Below are positions 35,101 to 47,100 of a stretch of 64,000 nt of DNA, piece by piece. The notes under the pieces are model-generated. The model was not told the DNA's origin. It worked only from the letters and a program-made list of their open reading frames with translations, and searched no databases. Every line of letters starts with the position of its first letter. Position 1 is the stretch's first letter. A program made the translations under genes and the position numbers. Source of the stretch: Hofstenia miamia (lineage: Eukaryota; Xenacoelomorpha; Acoela; Hofsteniidae); contig CABFPE010000424.1 of the NCBI GenBank assembly GCA_900660155.1, forward strand, positions 655,915 to 719,914, given 5' to 3'.

Positions 35101-38100
35101 TGGTTGCAAGGAATTTTTCAACTGCCTTTTACTATATTTGTGTGGCGATTTCGAATATACTATTCTTTTTTTCTGTCGGCTCCAGTTTTTTGTAATAATA
35201 AATCACAAACCAATGAACTACGAACACCTTAAATTGTCACCAGAAGCCTTTTGCTAAATTCTTGCACCAATGCTTTTTTGATAACTTTATTAAAGAGCGT
35301 TTATAAAATGTATTTAATTATAAACGTCTATTTTTGTTTTTTTCGTTTTTTGTAGTTTATCCACATAGTCTCTTGGGACCCCCACCAATAGCTTTAGAAT
35401 ACCCTTAGTTGACTTTTCATTAGTCGTTGCTCTGATGTCTTTATATGCACCGCCAAACACATCCTTTGTGTACTGCGCTTTGGAAAATTGTGTTATAAGG
35501 AACGCCACAGTTATTCTATTTCTGTCCTTTACTACAATAATAAAGGTAATTAGCTCAAAATGAACAAACCTCGTGAACATAAATTACTTCTTTAAATATG
35601 TATTGAATGTTTTTTAATTTATCTTTATTTGCAACTTTGAGTGTGCATGTGTAGTATCTGTTTTTGGCAAATCATTGCAATTCATGTTTATTTTTTAATG
35701 TGTTTTTAGATGACAATTCATCGGAAATTGCAATTCCCAGGTAAATATATAATTTTTAACTAATTGATTTTATAAAGTTATACCAATGTACTACGAAATA
35801 TCTGTAAGATTGTGTTGTTTATGAATGTATTCTAAATAATTAACTCTCCATCAATTTAATTCCCTTGGCATCTCTACAATTTTCAAGTATTCTTTTAATG
35901 GGCCTTCATCATACAATGTTTAAAAGAGAATCCAATGTTAAATTTGGCTTGAGGAATTATCCAAGTTCTTGCTAAGCAGGCTGTTTTCCATTTTTCAATC
36001 CGTTGATCTTCACACGTAGACCCATACCAAGCAAAAAAATCTTCAGAATTTTACCAAAACATATTTATGCTTTTGCTTATTTGTTGCATTCTAGAATCAC
36101 AGTTGAATTGAGAATATTCCATACCTTGATGCAAAGCTATTCTCTGCAGTTTTTGTTTAAATTTGCTTATACATTTGTATATTATGTAAGCCTACCAACA
36201 GTAATGTAATTACCGTCGTGGAATGTTATGTTTTAGTTGCATCACATGCGTGTAAGGCATTTTTCATATCGTAGAATAGTCGCATGCCCGTGTGTGGCTG
36301 TTTTAAATAGTAGTATGCATCAACCAGTGAAATAAATGTTTGTGTTTACCTTATGAACTTTTGGAGAATTGGCCAGTGTCTCCCTTGATTTAAATCAAAT
36401 TGAAAACTTCTAGGTCATGGTGAAGTAGGGTTAGCACGCGAGATCCCTGATTTCGAGAACAACTAACCAAAATCATGAAAGATGAAGATAACCAAGAATT
36501 ACTGTTGACATAATAGATTTAATTTCTAGCAGAATTGCGGTTGTATTGAAGACCAAAAGTGCTTTTACAAATAAATAATGGCGCATTCATTGGGTCGTGT
36601 GAATTTCATTCTTGAATTCTGCCATTTTTGTTCCGACTTGAGTTCTATTATGTAAAATATTCCTTTCATATGGCCGCGACTGCAATTGTATAACTTAAAT
36701 TTTATAATAGCTATGTAAATTATGTTTTTTAGCTTTTAAGTAAATGCAATAAAACTTAAAATTCTCTTTTTGTTTTTTAAGGATCTTTTATTTTAAATTT
36801 GAACTTAAATATGTTCAAAGTTTAGCAATTATACAGTGCTATAGAAAAGTTTGGAATAGAGAAATTATGTTTTAGAAAAACTACACACAATGCAAAGAAA
36901 AATTATACATTGTGTTACATTTATAAAATTTAATAGTAAAAACAACTCAACAGTGACAAAAAATCAATATTTGGTGGGGTACCCTTTGTTTGCAATCACT
37001 TTGGTGATACCCCGTGGCATGGAATCAGCCAGTGTTTTACACAGTTCTGGGGTCACCTCAGTATACCAAACATGCTTGATGCCTTTTTTGAGGTTTTTTC
37101 TCCTGAATGAATTCTTTCCACACACCTTCTTCACAAGCATTTATAAATTCTCAATTGAGTGGTGATCCTTGCTGCTTCCCGGCCAATCCAACACTTGAAT
37201 ATCGTTGTCCGCCAGCAGCTTTTTAATCATACCGGCTCTATGACATGGGGCAGAATCATGCTGAAATGTCGTGCATCTGCAAATAGCCATAAAGTTGACC
37301 TGGTGGTGGTGGTGGTCCCCCAACACTTGTTTGTAGCACTGTGCATTCATCTTCTCGCCTTTGGGCTAGAAGTAAAGCCCACTGCGACCAGCTCCTGAAA
37401 ATAAACCCCAGACCATAACGCTCAGCCCATGTTTCACTCTTGGTACAGTGTACTTGGGATCACACGGAGACGTTGTCGATGGGCGGCTAACAAATTAGAT
37501 TGTGTTCGAGAATTGGCGGAATGTGGATTCCGCATTACCGTTCTCCCCTGTTCCGGGGTACACACCTTGTACTTATTGTAAAACGCCAGTCTCTTCTGCC
37601 GCATTATCGCTGTACCAAATGGCTTCTTTATTGGTTTAAGTGCCTTTATCTTGAACTGTCTCGTAAGCTGATTTCGAATGGCACTAAGATCCACTTCATC
37701 TAGAACACCAGGAAACGATTCCTTCATTTGAGCCGATGTGATGTTGGGTATTAGATTCACCAAATTGACAATGCGACTATCTGTCCTGTTGGATGTCTTT
37801 CTTAGACGTCTTGAGCTCATTCTTGGGGACATTGACACATTTTCCGCAACCCGCTTCCCAGTCTTTGAGACAACAGACTAATATCATGAATAGAATCGAA
37901 ACATTCGTTTGAGACATGCCATTTTTTACAAGATCCAATATCCGAGACTTCTCCGACTTCGTGAGCTGCTTAGCTGTACCTATAATTCTGACTAGAACAA
38001 AACAAACAACAGGTCTGACGGCTGCAAGCAACTTTACTGCATTAATGTAATATTTCATCAGCTTGTTTAACATTCGTTAATATCATCAACCAATCAGATA

Positions 38101-41100
38101 ACAGCAATCACACATTACTTCCGTGCTTTATTTAATACGTAACTAACTAATAGAAGTGCTTGATTTCCATAATACGACACTACCATACTAAATTTGTCTA
38201 TTATTCCAAACTTTTCCACTGCACTGTATATTACAGACCACAAAAACCTTTAGTGTAAACTAGATTTTGAATTGAATGTAATTTCAATTTTATATAAAGT
38301 TCTCACAAACGCATCATCGTTTTCAAATTTACTTTTATGTAAACGAAGTATTAAATTTTCTGTTAATATAGTCGCTCACCCCCAAAAATATTCTATGGTA
38401 ATCGACGACCATCTTTGCCTCCTCGTATCGGCAAAGGTATGTTACTATCAATTTAGTTAATCCATTAATGAACTAACAAAGTTAATTAACTTTCACAAAT
38501 ACTAACGAAATCGTTGTTTTAGAAAATTTGTATTTCGCATTTGCGTTATCTCCCCACCCAAAAAATTGCAAAAATTACTAATTTATCAACATAATAATAA
38601 TAACCGTACCCTATCCATAGCCCAAACCATATCTCAGATCATAACTCAAACTCCAAACCTAACTAACCATATCCCTAACCCAAACCCAAAACATAATTCT
38701 AAACACAACCCTAACTTTAAGCTAAATTATACCATAGACATACTCCAAACCGTAAACCTAACATTATATTCTTCATTATGATAAAGCCGATTTAATGAAA
38801 ACATATTCATTTTGAATTATGTAAACAAAGCAAAGTTTTGAAACAAAATAACTACGTGAAAAGATTTTAGGGAAAAGGCGCTGTGTTGATTGAATAAACA
38901 TTGCCAAATCTTATAATTGCTTTGTAAACAAACAAAACCCGCGTGGTTGAATCACTAATTAGCATATTAATAGTAGTATATTATACTTGTTTTATAATTC
39001 ATATTGAAAGTTACTGATATTAATAATAAATTTGCATATTTCTTCTACATAATGTTTGGGATATGGTTTGGGTTAGGGTTTAGGTTAGTGTAAAGGTTGC
39101 GGTTGGGGTTATGGTTAGGACTATAATTATTACATTGATAAGCTAGCATATTTTTGCATTTATTTGAGTGGTGGGAGATAACGCAAAAGTACCGAATATT
39201 TTATCTAAGTAATTGTTAATTAACTTGGTTGTAATACAATTCAGTATTAGCTAATAGCTGTAGGATTAAATTTTTTTTCACTGTCTTCTTTCCATTTGAT
39301 TGGATTAGTTTAAATTATTTTCTGTAATTTAGATCCCGTTTTGGAAGACGTAATCAAGGAATTTTATTTCCAGAATGTAGGTTGTTTGCTATACTCTATA
39401 TACATTTTTTCTTTTTCATCTTGCAATTTATTGTTTTTGTAAGATGGAAATGCACTATCAAATTTACGTGACCAATATTTGTTTTATAATGTATCCCCGG
39501 CAAGCAGCTTGTGATCAAACAAGGCATCGCGCCACCTATCAGATAAAACAATATCAAAGCAATTTTGAATTTTCTATCAAATATTATTCAAAAAAAACTT
39601 AAAAATATCGCTTATTAAATTTATTGTAAATTATTACAAAGAATAATGTTATTAAATTTGCTAAACCAATCTTACGGGAATACATACTTCATTTGTACAC
39701 AACAATACAACAATCCTGAACCCTATTCCGGCGGAGGTGTGGTACCTACCTATTTAGGGAAGAGTAAGTACAACTAACCACCTTTATTATCTTCCGAACT
39801 AATGATGCAAACAACATAATAATTGTTTATGTTACCAGACCGTTATGTAAAATTTTCATTTCATGTACAAAGTTTACATTACTTGAGATTACGTCAGCTT
39901 TTTTGCTGAAGTTAGCAAAAATTGCAATTAGAAGGAAAGTTTAGAATTTTTTATTGTTATCATTCACCCGGAAGTTCCTCTAAACGTTTATTGTACAGAA
40001 ATTTGACGAAATTATTTAAAAACATTAAAATTTTACCCACCACAAGGAAATTGGCAGCCATTTCCTCTAGCTAGATTTTGGCATTTCCGTCAGGTAACTC
40101 CATATTTTGGCAGTAATCTGCGTAGTAGATAAATTTTAAATGTCAGAAGTTTTCAAGCGAAAATATTATATTTTGCGGTAGTTGTGAATAAAATGTGAGA
40201 GAGAAAAATGTCGTCTTGAAAACGTCCTATGGAGGTCTTCATAAGACCAAGTATGGTCTTCAGTACGTCTTGAGGACGGGCCACGTGGTCTAGTTTGAGT
40301 TTTACACGCTCACAAAGTTGCAACTCTATAGTTGGCTGCAAAAAAATGAGACTAGAAAAAAGGCATATTACTTTTGAACTACTGAACGTAACAACTCAAG
40401 AAAGGTAAGATTTTAAAGATACATTAAAGGACTATAAGTAAAAAGCATCAAAGTCTAATTTGTTTTCCTCCTGTAGAAATAACTTCATTCAAACGAACTG
40501 AAACTGATTTCATTAAATTGGACTTCATTTCAGATGTCAAAATGTGTTGACTTTCTTGGATTTTTTCTTTTAAATCGGATATATTTTTCGGATTTTTCTT
40601 CTCAACGTCATTTTTCAATATCTGCCACACGTTTTCGATTGGAGAAAGATCAGCAGAACTTGGTGGCCATTGCAAAAACTGGATATTATTTTCAGAAAAC
40701 CAATTTTTTGTCTTTGCTGACGTGTGCGGGGTTGCTCCGTCCTGTTGGAGTATCCATCCATCATCATATAAAGCATCAGCATAAGGCATAAATTCAGCTA
40801 TAATTTGGCAATATCTTTGACTGTCGATTGTGGCTTTTCCGTCTAAAATTTTCAAATAAAACCCACGATAGGAAAGTGCTCCCCAAACCATAATTTTTTG
40901 GTCGAACTTTGGAACCGCTTTTGTTGGTCTTGGACATTTCTTTGACGACCACACTTGTACTTTGTTTCTGTGTAGTTGAAATACGCACTCATCAGTTATC
41001 CAAACATCTTCAAAAGTGTAGTCTTTCCAATCTTTCACGAAATTTAATCTTTTTTCTTGATGTTCTTTTGTAATCAGAAGTCGATTTTTCTGCCAATTTT

Positions 41101-44100
41101 TGTAACTCCACTTTTTTTCAGTGTTCTCTGAAATGTGGTTTCATGCAAAGAGATGTCGGCTTCAGTTTGAAGTCGGTTTGCAATTTTTTTCCCAGAAATT
41201 TTTGAGATTTTTGAGAACAATTGCGACAATTTTCTGAATGAATTTTCCAATAATTTTTCGAGGGCGTCCACTTCCTTTTCTTCTTTTGAGAGATTCTCCT
41301 TGTCGAATTTTTTTCAGCTTTTGAAAATAAGTCGATCGAGAAATTTGCGATGTCGCAAAGGCGTTTTCAAGCTGTTCCAACGTTTCCATTCCGAAGAAAT
41401 CAAGTAGAAACTTTGCAAAGCAAAACAATTTGTTTGGTAAGTGTTTTCAAGTAATTACGCTGTACCAGTTTAATTAATTAACTTTTTTTTGACCATTTTA
41501 AAGTTCACAAAATTCTCGTTGTCTTTTATTTTTTAGTTTTCCTCTAAAACGTCTCAATACGTTTCCACAAAGCGTGAAAAAATAGGTGTTCAGTCTCATT
41601 TTTTTGCAGCCAATTATAGGACGTCAGTTCAAGACCACAATAAGACTTCATGGAAACTAATAAATGACCGCATTAAGAACACTTATAAAAATGATATTGA
41701 TTTAATTAGCAAAAAATAATACAAGGTCAGCAAACATTCTATAAATTAAAAAACTTATAATTACATTTACAATTTAAAGAAATATTATTTAAGAAAATTT
41801 CCAGTTAAAACCAAAGTACAAATAGCACATTAATATTTAGTAAATTTGAAATAAATTACATTCAACAAGCTAATTGACAATAACTTCATCTTCATCATAA
41901 AACAATTTTCAATATTTATAGCACCAATAGCACAATACTTGTATAAATATGTTGTCAGTAGCTTCATAACGGGTTATTAATATAATAAACATAAAATCTA
42001 ATCTATAGTAAATAATTTAGAATTGCAACTTCCGGGTTGAATTCGCATCACTATTGAAGATTAGATAATTCGATTTCAGCTTCTAAAATATAATGAATAT
42101 ATTGAAGATTTTCAAAGAAATACAAAGGTAAAACAGTAACTGATAATGAAACGTTCTGCATTTTGATCCAATTTTTCAACAAGATATACTCCGATTGATT
42201 CCTAAAAGAATTACATGAACTCTAACTCAAGCTACACATTATAACATATACAATATGAAACCAAGAAGCTACTGGCTACACATTTAATACAAAAAAGATA
42301 TACAAAATAGTATAAAAGTTAGCACGACTTAATTTTCAGCTTGTCTGAACTATGCTTAAAAAAATTCTGAATTTTCCCAATGACTTCCTTTTCATTATGA
42401 AAACGTGAAGCTCCATCTAAAGAATATCAAAGATTAGCATTACAATAACATAATGAATAGAAATATGTAATCCAAAAAGAATCCTGCAAAATTACAATGA
42501 AAACAAAATTTACTAAAAAATGTGAAACAATTACGATTAATGAAACAACAGATAAAAATTACCTATAATATAGACAAAAAGAACTTAACATCACTAAATT
42601 ATTCTAACATTATTCATATTAACATTAAACTTAACTTTAAAGTATTACCATTTCACTGACAAAATATACTATCTAGCGAAACTGGTCTAATATATGTGCT
42701 AAAATTTTATTTTACTCTCAAATATGAAATGTTTCCTAAGAATTAGCTTCACACACGTATATACAGGGTGTTTATAATGTCTTGTCACCCATAACATTAT
42801 TAGTATTTGACAAAAGACACTATGAAGGCAATATTAAACGCTAAGGAAAGAGATGTATTAAAAGCAAAGAAAACATTCAGTCTAATAAATCGTTGTGGAT
42901 GCCATCAAATAATCGGCATTGTTCAATTTTCTTCCATGTGCGTTTAGATATATTGTGCATGACTTCCCTTGATATATCTCCAAAAGCTTAAATCACTCTT
43001 TGCTTCAGCTGTTCGACCGTCTCATAACGACGTGCTATTACAGAGTCCTTAACTAATCACCAAAGGGTATTGTTGCAGGATGTAAGGTCTGGACTCTTTG
43101 CCAGCCATACGAATGGAGCAGGCATTCTTTCGCTGCCACCACCGACTGGGGAAAACCTTGAGATACTCACGAACTGTCACAGCGAATTACGCTGGAGCGC
43201 CATCTTATTGAAACCAAATTCTTTCCTTGATGCCAAGAGCTTCCAACTGTGGAATAAACCATTCTTTAAACATTTGCAGATAGGAAACTGCGTTGAGTGA
43301 ACTGCCTTGTGGGAAGAAATATGGACCAATAAGATAATCCTCAGCCATTGCAGCCCATACCATCACATGCGGTGGAGTGTGCTCTAACTCCTCATAGTAA
43401 TGTGGGTTCTCTTTTGTCAAGAAATAAGCATTCCTATCGCGGGAACTTCGATAAATAGCGCATTCATCGCTGAACATCACAAGCTTCCATTGTTCTGCAG
43501 AGAATTTGAGTAATTCCCCGCATGCATCATAACGGCGATCCCTGTCATGATCACTCAATTCATTAACAAAATGTGGTCGATATGTCGGTCATTTTAAATC
43601 CCCCTGTATATATTTATGCATGGTGGAAGTAGGAATAGCCAACTCAGCTGATCGTTTCCGCAGTGATTATTTCGATGATGATAACAATGATGCCTGCACA
43701 CTTGCTTGCTCACACGTTGATGCCCTTGTGGATTGTCGCACGGTGCGTGCTTTGTCTCAGATGCTGCTAGTAGAAAACAATTTATCTTGCCAGCGGAGAA
43801 TAGTTCGTTTTGGTGGCGGTTCCTTGTTGAAGCGAAGTTGATAGTCAGCACGAATTTCCTTCATCGTTTTGCCTGTATGTTGACGTTCATAAGAGCAAGT
43901 GCTCACACTAATACGCTCTTCAATAGAATAGTCGCTTGTGTCTAGTGACAACCTGAAATTATAATAAGGCGAGAGGAATAACATCTATAAATAGTATGCA
44001 CACTGGCTGTAAATTCACTGATTGGCTGTTTAATATTGTCAAATATTGTCTTCACATTGTCTTTTGTCAAATAATAATAATCTTAGGGGTGACAGAACAT

Positions 44101-47100
44101 TATAAACACCCTGTATATATATATATATATATATATCAAGAATATATAAAGAATTAAACTTATTATTTAATTCTTTAGTGATTGTATAGCAAAATAGCAT
44201 GAATCGTTTGATTGAAAATAATGAAAAAATACTTAACCAAGCACAATCTTGCATATAATGGAGCCCTCAAATGGTTGTTTGTTTGGCTTACCAGGTCCAG
44301 CTGATTTTGTCAGCAACTGAGTTAGAAATTAGCATTTGCATTGCTCTATAAACATTGCTCCCAATATTTTGGCCTCCTAGTCCTGCTATCTTTTTCGTCT
44401 AAAATATGTCATAGAATGTGTTTAAAGAATATAAAAGATAACTTTATCAGCATATAAAGCTTAATATATAATCTCGAAAAGAAAATTATTAAAGTACAAA
44501 AAATCTTACAAAGTGAAAATAAATTGTTTTATCACTGGATATCTGCTCGTTTAAGACTTTATACTCTTCTAGACTCTTTACGGGCAAATATAGAATAGAG
44601 TCTGTTGCGAACACATGATCTCCAGCTTGAAATATTGGGGAAGCAAGATATAAATCCGTGAGGTGGTCAACCTTTCGACCAAGATCCTTTATCTCTTCAT
44701 GCATAAGTCCAATAGTTTATATCAATTGAGTGATATTATCTAAAAATACACAATCTTGTGTAGATAATCCAATTTCAGAAGTGTACATACTCATCAGCTT
44801 ATAAATATTAGAACCTGTATAAGCAACAATCATTAACTAATTACCACTTTGGGAATTAGTTGAAGCATGAGAGTGATGTTTGCTTGTCGAAGCAGCAATT
44901 GGAGTAAAGTGAAAATCACTAAAAATTTATGCAATAAAAATATATAAAAAAACATCATAGTAATTCAAAATTACAGATTTTTGTAGTAGCTCTAAGCAAT
45001 CTACAATATTCTTGCAGAATAATTTAAAAAATAAATTCTCACTCTTCACTTGAGGATCCATCGTCATTCATTTGCACGTTTGAAAGTTGGGGAGTTTCAC
45101 TTTCTACTGTGGTTGATACATCCGTTTCTGCACTTCTAATGTATTTTTCCTCATATTTGCAGGTCCTTCGAAAAGATTCTAAAACTAACGCATAATTTAA
45201 AAAGTTTACACAAAAGGAATACCAATTCCTGATTTCCTAATGATACACGAATATTTTGGCCACTGTGGCTGCCATGGCGCATTACTTAATAGCAATCATT
45301 TCAGTCTTTGTGAACTGCAAGTTCTAGGCCAAGAAACATTACCATTTTTATCTAGCAAATGTTGCAAAACGATGCTTATTTCATTATCAGTTAAGAATTC
45401 GACAATTGCGTGCACGATGAACTAAAAAAACAAAATAGGAGAAGTATTATATACATATTTCAAAACGACTGCACCATTTTTCATATTTAAAATAACGCTA
45501 ACAATGGAACCATCCATCATCATTTTCTTACTACAATCATAAGCTACCCCTGTGAAGAGAACATGGCTACACCACTGTTATGTATATACCTTTATACTTG
45601 TAAATTTACTTTTAAAGTAATATTTTTACTCAAAATTTAAAAATTATAAATGAACAATTGGAATACAAATTAATAAATCCAAATAACAATGAACAACAAT
45701 GTTTGCACACAATGTCTTCTGTATTTACAAGAGCTATTTCATCACTTGGTTTGCAAAAATGTATTGAAAGCATACTAGAAGAGCATGGAAAACTGAAAAC
45801 GTCATTTATGATAGCAGGCTTTTGTCCATGGACAGCAAATTTTCCACTCGACAGCTTAAATGCATTACAAATTTGAAATATACCACTGGAAGACCTATAA
45901 AGAAAGTGTAATTATATTTATGGGTGAAAAATTAAAGGCGATAACATATGTTTAATATTAAAAAAGTTAAACTAATTTGAAATAACTGTCTCTCTCTTTT
46001 ATTGATAGTTTAAAAGAATTCATAATAATAGACTTGAATTAAACATCAACATAATGAATCGAGGTCAGCCGTTCTTAAAATTGTTGGTGAAACACAGAAA
46101 GCATACGGGGTTTGTGAGAATTTGACTCAAGCACTGGATTTTCACTAATACGTGCATATAATTGGGGAAGAGAATGATTATCACTTCGTATTAGTTTTCT
46201 AATACTCTTAAGACAATTTTCATATTTAAAGCAGCTGAAATGTGTGAGAACACCATGTTGTTTTACTTCTAAGGCCACGGTTAGACTAGGTGATTGGTTA
46301 AAAGGGATCCATCACTTTTGAAAACATTGCACGTTTAACCACCCGAGATAATTTTGATGTGACGATCACGAAGAAATCGAACGCGCACGATTTCTTTGTG
46401 ATCGTCACATCGCTAATTATCTCGGGTGGTTAGACGTGCAATTCAATCAAAATGTGGCAGGTCACTTTTGAACCAATTACTAGTCTAACCGTGGCCTAAT
46501 GAAATATGAGTAAAGGCATGAATGTTGTAGACTAGAAATTCTTTACCAAAAATACACTTTGCAGATAAAAAACTGGGTAGTGCACTTATCGGCGACATTG
46601 GAAAGTTGATGACAAAGAGTTTCACTGGAATATATATATATATAAACAGAAACAAAAAGTAATAGAAATTATTTTGATAGTTTTCTGGAAGATAGTGGAA
46701 TAAAAGTGGAGTTCAATACAATAAAAAATTCCTATATTCAGTAGCTTTCCATTGGTCACAGAAGTAACGAGGTTGTCTGTTAAACTTACTTGGTAAGTTT
46801 AGTTTTGAATATAGCTGAAAAATGAATTGAAGGTACACTTAACTGTGGGAGCGGTACGCCAAAAGAAAATTAAGCGTTTTACAACACCTACAAATAGTGT
46901 GTTCAACTGAATTAAAATCCAGATAATTTAGGTTTTAAAATTTGTTTTCGAATTTTAATTGTTTTAAAATTTCTTATAGAATTGTTTCAATTTTGATCAA
47001 AGCACTCATTATACTTAGTTTCAGTTTCAGTTGAACACACTACCTTCAAGTATAAGGTGCATTGGATCTAAAGCAAAGCTAGAAACTAGCCTGATTCCTA

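Larger units (their letters stand above)
40210..41655. mobile_element. MITE-like element split by a Tc1 insertion
   Basis: GTCTTGAAAACGTCCTAT at about 40212 is matched by the inverted ATAGGACGTCAGTTCAAGAC just beyond the Tc1. GGTCTTCATAAGACC- and CGTCTTGAGGACG-type palindromes lie in the left part. The age order is MITE first, Tc1 second. Confidence 0.5.

Noticed and set aside
35314-35580. 88-codon - strand ORF in a SOCS intron
   Set aside because: No recognisable motif and no supporting context; likely chance.
38566-39130. True telomere or interstitial telomere
   Set aside because: The TTAGGG-like words are degenerate and lie inside an inverted-repeat element; also the 71-codon ORF here is only a translation of that repeat.
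43594-43945. Several ORFs on both strands near 43.6-43.9 kb
   Set aside because: They are other-frame readings of the decayed mariner transposase.
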